Positions 47,816 to 57,022 of a stretch of DNA of 64,000 nucleotides are shown here, piece after piece. How positions within the stretch are numbered: position 1 is the stretch's first letter; each line of letters begins with the position of its first letter. Below the pieces are notes generated by a model. That model had not been told where the DNA came from and did not search any database. It saw nothing but the letters and a program-made list of their open reading frames with translations. The position numbers and the translations under genes were made by a program. Origin of the DNA: Parasphingorhabdus halotolerans (GTDB lineage Bacteria; Pseudomonadota; Alphaproteobacteria; Sphingomonadales; Sphingomonadaceae); contig NZ_CP051217.1 in NCBI RefSeq assembly GCF_012516475.1, positions 2,790,001 through 2,854,000 of the forward strand, given 5' to 3'.

Positions 47816-49600
47816 ATGTTGATGTCCACTTACGAAGCCCGCCTGTCCGCGCTACGCGAACAAATGGCCAAAGATGGTCTTGACGGCTTTGTCGTCCCGA
47901 TTTGCGATGAACATATGAGCGAATATGTCGGTGATTATGCTCAGCGTTTGGCATGGCTTACCGGTTTTGGCGGTTCGGCTGGGTCGGCGGTTGTCCTCAA
48001 GGATAAAGCGGCGATTTTCGTAGATGGACGCTACACTATTCAGGTGCGCGATCAGGTTGATGGCAAGCTTTATGAATATGTGGGTACTGCGGACCACAGC
48101 TTGATTGACTGGCTTGGTAACAATGCTCCTGAAGGCGCGACCATCGGTTACGACGCGTGGCTTCATACGCAAGATTGGGCCAAGTCCGCCTCTGCGAAGC
48201 TTCAGAAAGCAGGTGCGAAGCTGATGGCGGTCCAAACCAATCCGATTGACGCGGTTTGGGAGGACCAGCCGGAGCCTTCACTCGCTAAGCTTGATGTCCA
48301 GCCCGATGAATTCGCCGGCAAAAGCTCTGCCGATAAACGTGCAGATATCGCTGACTGGCTGATGGATGAAGGACTGGACGCGACGGTGATCGCAGCGCTG
48401 GATAGCGTAGCCTGGGCCTTTAACATTCGCGGACAGGATATCTCCAACACCCCCGTTCCGCGTGGCTATGCGATCGTGAAAAAAGACGGCAGCGCGGAAT
48501 TGTTTGTTGCACCCGAGAAGTTGACGGACGACGTGCGCGTGCATTTGGGCAACGCGGTGTCGCTTCGGGATTACGCGGAATTTGAAACCGCTCTTTCAGA
48601 GTATAGAGGTCAGAAAGTCGGCGTCGATCCAGAGCGTTCTGTTAGCGCGATCTTTGAACAACTGGAAAATGCTGGCGCGACGATTATTAAAAAACGCGAT
48701 CCCACGATCTTGGCCAAGGCGATTAAAAACGAAACCGAGATTAATGGCCACAAAGCGGCGCAAGCGCGCGATGGTGCGGCTCTCACACGTTTCTTGCACT
48801 GGTTTTCGGAAAATGCGCTGAATGATCAGGATGAATTGTCCGTCGCAGCAAAGCTGGCCGAATTTCGTGGGCAATCAGACAAGCTTAGAGATCTATCGTT
48901 TCGCACAATTTCAGGCGCTGGACCTAACGGCGCGCTTTGCCACTATAGTGTGAATGAAGAGACCAATCGTAAAATCGAAACCGGCACGCTCTATCTGGTC
49001 GATAGCGGTGGGCAATATCGCGACGGGACCACCGATGTAACGCGGACCATGGCTGTCGGAGAACCGACTCCCGAGATGATCAAGCGTTACACCCAGGTTT
49101 TGCAGGGGCATATTGCGCTAGCAAAAGCGGTTTTCCCAAAAGGCACCGTCGGCGGACAGCTTGACATTTTAGCCCGGCAATATCTTTGGGCCGATGGCGT
49201 CGATTATGCTCACGGAACCGGCCACGGCGTTGGCGCTTATCTCTCGGTCCATGAAGGCCCTCAGCGTATCGCGGCGTTTGGCGGCTTCGGTGAACCGCTG
49301 GTTGCTGGCATGATCTGTTCCAATGAACCGGGCTATTATAAGACCGACGCATTCGGCATCCGCATTGAAAACCTCATTCTCGTTGAAAAACGCGAGATCA
49401 ATGGGGCAGAGCAGGATATGTTAGGCTTTGAAACGCTGACCTATGCTCCACTGGATCGTCGGCTGATTGATGTTGCCATGCTGTCTGACGCGCAACGCCA
49501 ATGGGTGGATGATTATCATACCAAAGTGCTGGAGATTGTCGGCCCCCAGATTGAGGGCGCTGCTCTCAATTGGCTCAAAGAGCAGTGTAAAGCGCTCTAA
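47816..49600 (+). CDS. Xaa-Pro aminopeptidase (M24B family)
   Basis: A 594-residue aminopeptidase P of the long, eukaryote-like three-domain form. It removes N-terminal residues before proline. The dimanganese site ligands come from DSGGQYRDGTTDVTRT, HGTGHGVGAYL and SNEPGYY plus a later Glu in RIENL. ATG 47816 follows AAGGAGTTT; the frame's GTG at 47777 has no ribosome site. It is divergent from ptrB: two peptide-processing enzymes share a 90-bp promoter region. The thioesterase gene starts at the very next base after its stop. Confidence 0.94.
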   Translation: MLMSTYEARLSALREQMAKDGLDGFVVPICDEHMSEYVGDYAQRLAWLTGFGGSAGSAVVLKDKAAIFVDGRYTIQVRDQVDGKLYEYVGTADHSLIDWLGNNAPEGATIGYDAWLHTQDWAKSASAKLQKAGAKLMAVQTNPIDAVWEDQPEPSLAKLDVQPDEFAGKSSADKRADIADWLMDEGLDATVIAALDSVAWAFNIRGQDISNTPVPRGYAIVKKDGSAELFVAPEKLTDDVRVHLGNAVSLRDYAEFETALSEYRGQKVGVDPERSVSAIFEQLENAGATIIKKRDPTILAKAIKNETEINGHKAAQARDGAALTRFLHWFSENALNDQDELSVAAKLAEFRGQSDKLRDLSFRTISGAGPNGALCHYSVNEETNRKIETGTLYLVDSGGQYRDGTTDVTRTMAVGEPTPEMIKRYTQVLQGHIALAKAVFPKGTVGGQLDILARQYLWADGVDYAHGTGHGVGAYLSVHEGPQRIAAFGGFGEPLVAGMICSNEPGYYKTDAFGIRIENLILVEKREINGAEQDMLGFETLTYAPLDRRLIDVAMLSDAQRQWVDDYHTKVLEIVGPQIEGAALNWLKEQCKAL

Positions 49601-50092
49601 ATGGCTCAAAACCCAGACCCCCGCGAAGGCTTCCGCCTGATCGCTCCCTTGCGTGTCCGCTATGCGGAGTGCGATTTGCAGGGTATCGTGTTCAATGCCC
49701 AATATCTGGCTTTCGCCGATGTCGGGCTCACCGAATATATGCGCGCTTTGATGGTCGAACAGACCGGCAGCGCTGAACGTGATATGCTACATGGCTTTAT
49801 CGGACATTTCGGTGGCGATAACTGGGTGCGTCACGCCGATGTCGATTTCCGCGCGCCGGGCAAAGCGGATGATCTGCTCGACATAGCGGTACGGATCACG
49901 CGTTTTGGAAAGACCAGCTATTCGCTGCTTTGCCACATATTACGCGGGGAGGAACTGCTCAATGTTGTGACGCTAACCTACGTCTGGTTCGATCCGAAAA
50001 CCGAGCAAGTCGCTCCAGTTTCACAGAAATTCATTGATGCGGTGACGGAATTTGAGACGATCAAGCCAGAACGCGCGGTTGTAGCGCTTTAA
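49601..50092 (+). CDS. Acyl-CoA thioesterase, YbgC/4HBT type
   Basis: A 163-residue hotdog-fold thioesterase. Motif RVRYAECDLQGIVFNAQYL (18-36) carries the catalytic Asp of the 4-hydroxybenzoyl-CoA thioesterase group. The C-terminal 30 residues extend past the fold. The ATG directly follows the aminopeptidase TAA, so they are cotranscribed. Substrate acyl group unknown. Confidence 0.9.
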   Translation: MAQNPDPREGFRLIAPLRVRYAECDLQGIVFNAQYLAFADVGLTEYMRALMVEQTGSAERDMLHGFIGHFGGDNWVRHADVDFRAPGKADDLLDIAVRITRFGKTSYSLLCHILRGEELLNVVTLTYVWFDPKTEQVAPVSQKFIDAVTEFETIKPERAVVAL

Positions 50093-50232
50093 CTCTTCGG
50101 CGGCTCGCCCCGACTAATATCCTTCGCCTGCGATTTTCGCAGCCGCAGATTTGCCCGCAACTGCTCGGCCAGACGTTCCGCTTTCGCGGCTTCCTTGCGC
50201 TCTTTTTCAGACTTTGGGACAGGTTTTGGCAT
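50089..50232 (-). CDS. Conserved small basic/charged protein, 47 residues
   Basis: A 47-residue frame beginning MPKPVPKSEKERKEAAKAER with Lys/Arg/Glu-rich helix and the RANLRLRKSQAKD segment. Short proteins of this sort (LRANLRRRKAQAR pattern) recur in sphingomonads in my experience. Its last codons overlap the stop of the convergent thioesterase gene. No function known; the assignment as a gene rests on the pattern and placement. Confidence 0.65.
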   Translation of the reverse strand: MPKPVPKSEKERKEAAKAERLAEQLRANLRLRKSQAKDISRGEPPKS

Positions 50233-50284
50233 GAGGATCAATTGCCATTTCCAATCCGATATTGCAACTGCAATGCAACTCCGC

Positions 50285-50313
50285 TTGACATTGCCTTAAC
50301 CATTTGGTCTTAG
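50285..50313 (+). promoter_or_regulatory. Likely promoter of tRNA-Thr
   Basis: TTGACA at 50285-50290 and TCTTAG at 50308-50313 are separated by 17 bases, about 57 bases ahead of the tRNA. The -10 element is imperfect, so this is a moderate prediction. Confidence 0.4.
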
Positions 50314-50369
50314 GCGCGCTGATCGTAGGGAAGATGCAATCGGTGCATCGTTCCCCATACAATGGTTAA

Positions 50370-50444
50370 GCTGCTGTAGCTCAGTGGTAGAGCGCGTCAT
50401 TGGTAATGACGAGGTCGAGAGTTCAATTCTCTCTAGCAGCACCA
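50370..50444 (+). tRNA. tRNA-Thr (GGT)
   Basis: A 75-nt cloverleaf with encoded CCA. The acceptor stem gctgctg/tagcagc has one G-U pair; anticodon GGT is at 50402-50404 in the loop ttggtaa, reading ACC and ACT. The D-loop (agctcagtggtagagc) and T-loop (gttcaattc) are standard. Confidence 0.97.
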
Positions 50445-50585
50445 TTATTTATTCCCTTATTTACCAGTATCTTAAGTGCACGCCGAGTGGAGGAATTAGC
50501 CCCGCCATGCCCGAGGGTTACGGTGACGGCTGAGAAGTTTCTGGTGTCCCGAGACGCTCTGTAAACGTCCAATATCCGCGGAACT

Positions 50586-50789
50586 GTGCCGTCGCAGGCG
50601 GCGGACTGGCAGGCGATGATTGATTTTCCTCCCTTGAAAGCGGTCGCGCCGCGCAACGATACGCATATTATCGTCACCGAATATGGCAGGGCCGATCTGA
50701 AAGGAAAAACAATCCATCAACGCGCCGAAGCGCTAGTCGGATTGGCGCATCCGAAATTCAGGGATGAGCTTCAAGATTCACTGGGCTGA
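50586..50789 (+). pseudogene. 3' remnant of an acetyl-CoA hydrolase/transferase gene
   Basis: The frame contains [20 protein letters not shown] then [20 protein letters not shown], which is the C-terminal signature of acetyl-CoA hydrolase/4-hydroxybutyrate CoA-transferases (VTEYG, RAEALI, AHPDFR). The remaining 400 or so residues are missing; the sequence upstream to the tRNA is out of frame and only vaguely similar. Its end overlaps the opposite-strand endonuclease gene. Confidence 0.75.
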
Positions 50790-51507
50790 ACTGGGTAGCA
50801 ACAATTTCCAGTTTTGCCCAGATTGGCAAATGATCCGACGCCTTTCGCGCTGACGGGCTTTCGAATACCCCGCAGTCGATCAGCTTTATGCGGTCGCAAT
50901 GCATGATCCTGTCCAGTTCGGCGACCGGCCCTCTGGCGTGGAAGCTGCGCCCGCATGGTGCAAAATTATAGCTACGACCAAAATCTTTCAGACAGCCACC
51001 TGACGGCCTCCATTCGTTCAGATCGCCCATCAGGACAGTCGGCATGTCGCGGCCATGTTCCCTGGCAAGTTTCTCAATCGCTGACGCCTGCCTGCGTCGC
51101 CAGAGGCCGGAAATGTCCAGGTGCATACCCCAAATAACCAGTTCCATACCGCCGGTTTCGATCTTGGCTACAATCGCACCGCGCGGTTCGAGACAGGGAA
51201 TGTGAACAATGTCATGCATGTTGATATTGGCCGATTTCCGGACCAATATTGCGTTGCCATGCCAGCCCATCGAATCCGTCTGGACATCCAGCGGAACCGC
51301 CAGATAATCGCTATTCTGTTCCAGCAAGAGTGAAGGGATAGCGGCAGCCCGCGCGCCAAAGCGCCGATCCGCTTCCTGAAGCGCAACAATATCCGCATCC
51401 AGTTCGTTGAGCACATCAATAGTGCGCCCGGGATTACGCCTCCGGTCGGTGCCAACGCATTTGTGGATATTGTAACTTGCAACCTTCAGCATCTGTTCTG
51501 ACAGCAT
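50758..51507 (-). CDS. Endonuclease/exonuclease/phosphatase family protein
   Basis: A 249-residue EEP-fold metal-dependent phosphodiesterase. It has SYNIHKCVG (about 10-18), ALQEADRR (metal-binding Glu), [15 protein letters not shown] with the catalytic Asp/Asn, and the closing [10 protein letters not shown]. Small family members of this kind cleave nucleic acid or phospholipid head groups. The start is not certain: ATG 51507 is used, ATG 51492 also plausible; no strong ribosome site. It is divergent from the lptB-like gene. Confidence 0.88.
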   Translation of the reverse strand: MLSEQMLKVASYNIHKCVGTDRRRNPGRTIDVLNELDADIVALQEADRRFGARAAAIPSLLLEQNSDYLAVPLDVQTDSMGWHGNAILVRKSANINMHDIVHIPCLEPRGAIVAKIETGGMELVIWGMHLDISGLWRRRQASAIEKLAREHGRDMPTVLMGDLNEWRPSGGCLKDFGRSYNFAPCGRSFHARGPVAELDRIMHCDRIKLIDCGVFESPSARKASDHLPIWAKLEIVATQFSPVNLEAHP

Positions 51508-51632
51508 TAGATACAATCTTGTCAGTCAACAAGTCGCAGTTTTTGTGAATGCAATATACGTAGTCTCCCTGATATTTTGAAGCGAACCGATTGCCTAGTC
51601 TGGGATGTGGATCAGAATTCAGGAATCAGCAG

Positions 51633-52403
51633 GTGAAGCATATTGTCATCCCGCAACCAGCAATAGCCTCGAACACTGCGGTGCCGGACAGCGTCTTGTC
51701 CGTCGTCTCGGTGTCCAAGGCTTTTGGCAGACATGAGGTGCTTCATGGAATCTCGCTGGATGTTAAACGCGGTGAAATAGTGGGACTACTGGGCCCCGAT
51801 GGCGCGGGCAAAACTGTCACATTTTTTTCCATCCTCGGGCTGGTCAAGATAAATGCGGGCCAGATATTGATCGGCCATGATGACGTCTCAAAAATGCCGC
51901 TCGACAAACGGGCGTTGCGCGGTCTGGGATACCTCCCTCAAGAGGCTTCAATTTTTGCCACCATGTCGGTTGAACAGAATATATTGACGGTGCTGGAACT
52001 GTCCGAGCCTGACCCGGTCGCACGTCAAAAGAAACTGCAGGAATTACTGGAAGAGTTTCACATCGAATATGTCCGCAACGCACCAGGAAGAGCACTGTCT
52101 GGCGGAGAGCGGCGTCGTTGCGAAATTGCCCGCGCAATGGCTGCCCAGCCGTCGGTCATGCTGCTTGATGAGCCCTTTGCCGGGATTGATCCGATGTCGG
52201 TCCGGGACATCACCCACATGATCCGAAAACTGAAAGACCATAATATCGGCGTATTAATGACCGATCAGAATGTGCACGAACTGGTCGATCTGCTCGACCG
52301 CGTATACGTCATCCATGAAGGGCAGATAGTCTTTCATGGTACGCCCGAAGTTATGCTGGAAGACGAGATGGTTCGTGAGATTTATCTGGGCGATGAATTC
52401 TAG
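51633..52403 (+). CDS. LptB-like ABC transporter ATPase, isolated copy
   Basis: A 256-residue ATPase of the LptB branch: Walker A GPDGAGKTV (Asp in place of the usual Asn), a Q-loop in YLPQEAS, signature LSGGERRRCEIAR, Walker B VMLLDEPFAGIDP, H-loop region LMTDQNVHE. LptB powers lipopolysaccharide extraction with LptF/LptG. No lptA, lptC or rpoN lies beside it, unlike standard lptB, and the Walker A core (VTFFSILGL) differs, so this could be a second copy. The start is GTG 51633 with CAGGA ahead. Confidence 0.82.
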   Translation: MKHIVIPQPAIASNTAVPDSVLSVVSVSKAFGRHEVLHGISLDVKRGEIVGLLGPDGAGKTVTFFSILGLVKINAGQILIGHDDVSKMPLDKRALRGLGYLPQEASIFATMSVEQNILTVLELSEPDPVARQKKLQELLEEFHIEYVRNAPGRALSGGERRRCEIARAMAAQPSVMLLDEPFAGIDPMSVRDITHMIRKLKDHNIGVLMTDQNVHELVDLLDRVYVIHEGQIVFHGTPEVMLEDEMVREIYLGDEF

Positions 52404-52701
52404 CTTCCCCAAGGCGAAGCCGTAACAGATATTGCGGTTGTCAAGCATAGCGGCCTGAACTGGCGAACCGCGCATGGCGAAAGCTGCCGTCATGATGGAA
52501 AGATGCGCCGCTCCGCCATGCTTTGTCGATGATCTGTTCCAGCGCCATTTTCGCGAAGCCGAGCCGTATATGATCGGGCTTCTGATATGATATGCTTTGG
52601 TTGAGGGCGAATGGCAGATTCTGCTCCGTTCGAACGCTCTGCTTGACGCGTTCCCGGTGGCCTGACAAGTTTCACATCGCAACTCGAGAGGATTACCCGC
52701 C
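52404..52701. other. Region without a clear gene
   Basis: 298 bases between the lptB-like gene and the dehalogenase. A minus-strand frame 52441-52668 (75 codons) includes LPFALNQSISYQKPDHIRLGFAKMALEQIIDKAW, which looks protein-like but matches nothing I know; it could be a gene remnant. The ribosome site for the dehalogenase (GAGAGGA) is at the right end. Confidence 0.5.
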
Positions 52702-53610
52702 ATGACTATTTCTGCGCTTCGCACCCCTGATGAACGCTTTGCCTCCATCCCGGATTTTGATTTTCCGGTGCAATATGTGAATGATCTGCCCGGTTACGAA
52801 GGGCTTCGCGCCTCTTATGTTGAGGCAGGACCGACGGATGCGGACAAGGTTTTTTTGTGCTTGCATGGTGAGCCGAGCTGGTCGTTTCTCTATCGCAAGA
52901 TGATCCCGCATTTTATCGCGACCGGTGCCCGGGTAATTTGTCCGGATTTCTTCGGTTTTGGCCGGTCAGACAAGCCGACGGAACTGGATACCTACACATT
53001 TGATTTTCACCGCGACCATATATTGGCGCTGGTCGAGCGGCTTGATCTGAAAAACATCACATTGGTGGTGCAGGATTGGGGCGGACTCATCGGTCTCACG
53101 TTGCCGGTTGATCCCAAATTCAAGGTGCGTTTGTCCCGGTTAATTATTATGAATACGGCTCTTGGCCTTGGCACTGGCGCTGGTGACGGCTTCAACGCCT
53201 GGAAAGAATATGCCCTGACAGTGCCAGTTTTTGACGCGGGAGAAATTATTGCGCGTGGAACACCGCACATGAGCGAGGCTGAAACGGCAGCTTATAATGC
53301 GCCGTACCCCGATTCCAGTTTTCAAGCTGGTGCCCGTAAATTTCCTGCGCTGGTTCCGGTGACGCCGGATATGGAGGGGGTGGAAACCAGCAAGCAGGCG
53401 GCAAAATTTTGGAGCGGCGAATGGTCTGGCCCCAGCTTCATGGCCATCGGCGGCGCTGATCCGGTTTTGGGGCCGCCAGTTATGAAAATGATGCATGGTT
53501 TGATAAACGGCTGCCCGGAACCCTTGCTCATCGACGAAGCAGGGCATTTTGTTCAGGAATGGGGCGATATTGTTGCGCCAGCCGCCCTCAAAAGCTTTGG
53601 TGATATTTAG
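52702..53610 (+). CDS. Haloalkane dehalogenase, subfamily I
   Basis: A 302-residue alpha/beta hydrolase that replaces the halogen of haloalkanes with hydroxyl. Key residues: Glu57 (HGEPSWSFLYRK), nucleophile Asp125 with halide-binding Trp126 (VQDWGG), Trp167 (FNAWKEY) as the second halide ligand, Asp253 (GADPVLG) and His282 (AGHFVQEWG). Both the DW pair and the acid after strand seven match the DhlA-type subfamily I. It is a single gene with no neighbouring catabolic genes, as often in marine strains. Confidence 0.9.
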   Translation: MTISALRTPDERFASIPDFDFPVQYVNDLPGYEGLRASYVEAGPTDADKVFLCLHGEPSWSFLYRKMIPHFIATGARVICPDFFGFGRSDKPTELDTYTFDFHRDHILALVERLDLKNITLVVQDWGGLIGLTLPVDPKFKVRLSRLIIMNTALGLGTGAGDGFNAWKEYALTVPVFDAGEIIARGTPHMSEAETAAYNAPYPDSSFQAGARKFPALVPVTPDMEGVETSKQAAKFWSGEWSGPSFMAIGGADPVLGPPVMKMMHGLINGCPEPLLIDEAGHFVQEWGDIVAPAALKSFGDI

Positions 53611-53719
53611 GGTCAGGGCCGAGTTAGTCCTAGCGGGTATAACTGGTCTGCAAAATAGGCTATACGGGATAGATAATAATAAGGTCGCATAATCGGGTTC
53701 TGGAAAATCGGAGAAGATC

Positions 53720-54810
53720 ATGCCGCAATATCATTATCTCAGACGCATCCGCAAAAGCGACCGCGCCCGGGTAGTTACAAACCTGGAACGGCTGATGGTG
53801 CAGCTTGATCGGGAAGTGCCGGACAAGGATAGCGAGCAGACCTTGCTGCTAGCAACATGGAATATCCGCAATTTTGGCAAAGTCTCGCGATTGCCCGAAA
53901 GCCTGTTTTACATTGCCGAGATTTTGTCGCGGTTTGATCTCGTTGCCGTGCAGGAAGTGGTCGATCTCGACGACTGGTATGACATCATGGACCGGCTTGG
54001 CCCCGATTATGATTTTATCGCGACCGACAAGACCCATCATAAACTCGGCAGCGGCGGCGAGCGGCTGCTGTATCTCTATGACAAGCGCAAAGTGAAGTTC
54101 GAGAATATCGCGGGCGAAATCGTGCTGCCGACGGCGATGCTGATTACCGATGCGACCGCAGGCGAAGGCGGAAAACTATATCAGGGAAAGCAGTTTCGGC
54201 GGACCCCATTTGTCACCGCGTTTAGGTCAAGCTGGTTTAAATTTGACCTTTGTACCGTCCATCTGTTCTACGGGTCAGCGTCTGGAACGAAGCTGGAAGA
54301 ACGGGTTCAGGAAATTGATCGGGTAGCGGAATATTTTGCCGCGCGAGCTACTGAAGCCCAGAAAACCAAGCGGTCGTTGATCTTGCTCGGCGATTTCAAC
54401 ATCGTCCATCCCGATCACGAAACAATGACGGCGCTCAAACGGCATGGCTTTCGTATTCCCAACGCCCTGAACCGCCCAAGCAATCTCGATCTGACCAAAT
54501 ATTATGACCAGATCGCGTTTATGACCGATGATGATACTCTGGAGTTTATAGACCGCCAGACCGACGATCCAAAGCGCGCTAATGCCGGGATATTCGAGAT
54601 GTTCAAATCGGTCTATCGCGATCAGGACACGCTGGAATATGAATCGGAATTGCGCAAAAAAGCAGGCGGCAAAGACAAGCAGGGGCTGCGCTGACCAAAT
54701 ATTACAAGTCCAGCTGGCGGACATTTCAGCTATCCGATCATAAGCCGATGTGGGTGCGGATCAAATCCAATGCCGCAGGATCTTATCTGAAGAGCCTGCG
54801 CGAAAGCTGA
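53720..54810 (+). pseudogene. Endonuclease/exonuclease/phosphatase protein, frameshifted near the 3' end
   Basis: About 363 residues if repaired. Catalytic pattern: ATWNIRNFG (46-54), AVQEVVD, HLFYG, ILLGDFNIVHPD and, after the break, LSDHKPMWVRI, the essential final His. The first frame stops at 54692 (KQGLR); the coding sequence resumes with LTKYYKSSWRTFQLSDHKP. The site reads gggctgcgctgacc; gggctggcgctgacc would fix it, so one G is missing. Because the final SDH motif lies beyond the break, the protein as read would be inactive. Ribosome site GGAGAAG precedes ATG 53720. Confidence 0.85.
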
Positions 54811-54857
54811 GCAATGCGCTTGACCGTCCGCCGGGACGAGGCTGGCGGATCCCGTAA

Positions 54858-55127
54858 TCAGGCCGCCATTGCGGTTTTGCTAAAATGCTCCGTGAAACGC
54901 GGCGACATGGGCTGACTTGCTACAATCGCTAGTGGAAGTGCGGTTTCGCAATGCGCGCATTCCGCGCTCATCCGACCCACATACCAATGCGACTTGCCGC
55001 ACCCGGGGCAGCGATTGACAATGTCCAGGTGATAGAGCGGCTGATATCCGCGCTGAACAGTACCGGTATGTGCGGCACTCAATGGTTCGGCGGGATGGTT
55101 GATGAATGAACGGGGTGATAAATACAT
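54858..55127 (-). CDS. Small zinc-ribbon protein of unknown function
   Basis: An 89-residue protein with CPGCGKSHWYVGR and AECAHCETALPLA, two CxxC pairs forming a likely zinc ribbon (about 40-62). The N-terminal LSAAHTGTVQRGYQPLYHLD segment is strongly patterned; I have seen this arrangement in sphingomonad hypotheticals. It could bind nucleic acid or a protein partner. It is convergent with the endonuclease gene. Confidence 0.75.
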   Translation of the reverse strand: MYLSPRSFINHPAEPLSAAHTGTVQRGYQPLYHLDIVNRCPGCGKSHWYVGRMSAECAHCETALPLAIVASQPMSPRFTEHFSKTAMAA

Positions 55128-55501
55128 CTGCGCTTCCTTCTATTGCTGTTGCCAAACTCAAACTGACTTCGTTTCAAATCGCAAATCGTTGCTGAATCGA
55201 CGATGAACCGTTTATTACTGTAGATGAAATGATATCCATCTGCTGAACTTTAGATAGTAGATTTCCGCCATATTGGCGTGATGGAGCGCACAGCAAGGCA
55301 TAAAGTCCCGTGATTGCGAGGAAATAAATTTTGATTCTGGTTAATACCCCGGGTTAATTTTTAGCATTCTGGTGGAAAGACTCGTGAAGCAAACGCGCAA
55401 GCCTCTGGCCAGCGCCTCCAATCGGATATGGGGCAGGAGCAATGTTCATTTTAGCAATGCGCGTTACGGTTCGACGAAAACGGTCACTGTTTTCTCCGTT
55501 T
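55128..55501. other. Intergenic gap
   Basis: 374 bases with no supported gene. It should hold the promoter of the zinc-ribbon gene at its left. At its right end an 8-base inverted repeat gaaaacgg/ccgttttc (55476-55503) overlaps the stop codon of the carboxylase gene and could assist termination. Confidence 0.5.
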
Positions 55502-57022
55502 TCATCCTTGCAGCTTGCGCCATGCCAGCTCTGCGAATTCGCACAACAACGGACGTGTTTCACGCGGATCGATAATATCCTCGACGCTGAAATGCTCGGC
55601 GGTCCGGAACGGCGATGTGACCAGATTGAGCTTGGCTTTTATTTCTGCCAATCGGGCCGCCGGGTCATCCGATGCCTCGATATCTGCCTTATAAGCGACC
55701 TCCAGCCCGCCCGCGATCGGCAGCGACCCCCAGTCGCCTGAGGGCCAGGCAAAGCGATATTGGAAATTCTCCGCATTGCTCATCGCACTCCCGGCAATTC
55801 CGTAAGCGCGGCGCACGATGACGCTCGCCCACGGCACAGTCGCTTTATAAACCGCGTTCATCGCCTGCACGCCGTATCGGATGGTGCCTGTCCGCTCGGC
55901 ATGTTCACCAATCATGAAGCCAGGGTTGTCGACCAGATGGACGACCGGAAGCTGAAACTGTTCGGCCAGCTTGGCGAAGCGCTCGACCTTTTCCGAAGAC
56001 TTTGCTTCCCATGAACCGCCCAGAAAGCTGGGATCATTTGCGAGTACCGCGACCGGATAGCCATCAAGCCGGGCAAAAGCGGTGATCGCCGCGCGGCCCC
56101 AGCGTCTGCCCATTTCGAAAACACTGCCTTCGTCAAAGACCGAGTCCATGATCTTGCGCATGGAATACACCTGTTTGTCTTCGCGTGGCACGGCGGAGAG
56201 CAAGCTTTCTTCCTTGCGATCAACCGGATCGGAGCAGGGCGTCCGCGCAGCGAGCTGGTTTATATTGCTCGGCAGATAAGAGAGAAATTTGCGCGCGGTC
56301 AGGAAGGCTTCGGCTTCGCTGGCGACTTCTTCATCGACCACGCCGTTGGTAGCATGAATGTCGGAGCCGCCTAATTCTTCCTTGGTCAGCATGTCGCCGA
56401 TTGCGGCGGCAACAGCTGGACCAGCAGCAAAAATCTGCGACAGGCCGCGCACCATTATCGAGTAGTGCGAGGCCACCGTCCGTGCTGCGCCCATGCCCGC
56501 CGTCGGGCCCAGCGCCAGCGCCACGACCGGCACGGTGTCCTGATTTTTGATAATATCTTCCCAGCCCGGAACGGCGGGGACATAGGTAAAGCCCATGTCT
56601 TCAAGCGACTTGACCGATCCACCCCCGCCGGTGCCATCAATCATCCGGATCATCGGTATGCCCAGCGTGTGCGCCATTTTTTCGCATTGGGTGAACTTGC
56701 GATGCAGCGCCGCATCCGCCGCTCCGCCTCGCACGGTAAAATCATCGGCGCTGGCAACCACTGGGCGTCCCTCAATATTGGCGCGGCCAAAGATCAGGTT
56801 GCTGGGTGCAAAATCCTCAAATGTTCCGTCCTTGGCATAAGTCCCGCGTCCGGCAATCTTGCCAATCTCGCGAAAGCTGCCTTCATCGACAATCCCAGCA
56901 ATCCGTTGTCGCGCATCCAGCTTGCCGCGCCCATGCTGGCGCGAAACCTTTTCTTCCCCGCCCATTTGTTCGGCGAGGCGCTGGCGCTCGGCCAGTTCCT
57001 CCAGTTCGGGTTTCCAGCTCAT
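55502..57022 (-). CDS. Acyl-CoA carboxylase beta (carboxyltransferase) subunit
   Basis: A 506-residue biotin-dependent carboxyltransferase. Two crotonase-like halves are visible: the first with GGGGSVKSLED and GPTAGMGAARTVA, the second with DNPGFMIGEHAER and AYGIAGSAM, which form the acyl-CoA and carboxybiotin pockets. Substrate class (propionyl-, methylcrotonyl- or other acyl-CoA) is unclear. No biotin carboxylase gene is adjacent, which is unusual. ATG 57022 is preferred (MSWKPELEEL start); a TTG at 57064 would add 14 residues. Confidence 0.9.
   Translation of the reverse strand: MSWKPELEELAERQRLAEQMGGEEKVSRQHGRGKLDARQRIAGIVDEGSFREIGKIAGRGTYAKDGTFEDFAPSNLIFGRANIEGRPVVASADDFTVRGGAADAALHRKFTQCEKMAHTLGIPMIRMIDGTGGGGSVKSLEDMGFTYVPAVPGWEDIIKNQDTVPVVALALGPTAGMGAARTVASHYSIMVRGLSQIFAAGPAVAAAIGDMLTKEELGGSDIHATNGVVDEEVASEAEAFLTARKFLSYLPSNINQLAARTPCSDPVDRKEESLLSAVPREDKQVYSMRKIMDSVFDEGSVFEMGRRWGRAAITAFARLDGYPVAVLANDPSFLGGSWEAKSSEKVERFAKLAEQFQLPVVHLVDNPGFMIGEHAERTGTIRYGVQAMNAVYKATVPWASVIVRRAYGIAGSAMSNAENFQYRFAWPSGDWGSLPIAGGLEVAYKADIEASDDPAARLAEIKAKLNLVTSPFRTAEHFSVEDIIDPRETRPLLCEFAELAWRKLQG

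Noticed and set aside
55476..55503. Intrinsic terminator of the carboxylase gene
   Set aside because: The 8-bp repeat overlaps the stop codon and no T tract follows on the transcribed strand, so it is only mentioned in the gap entry.
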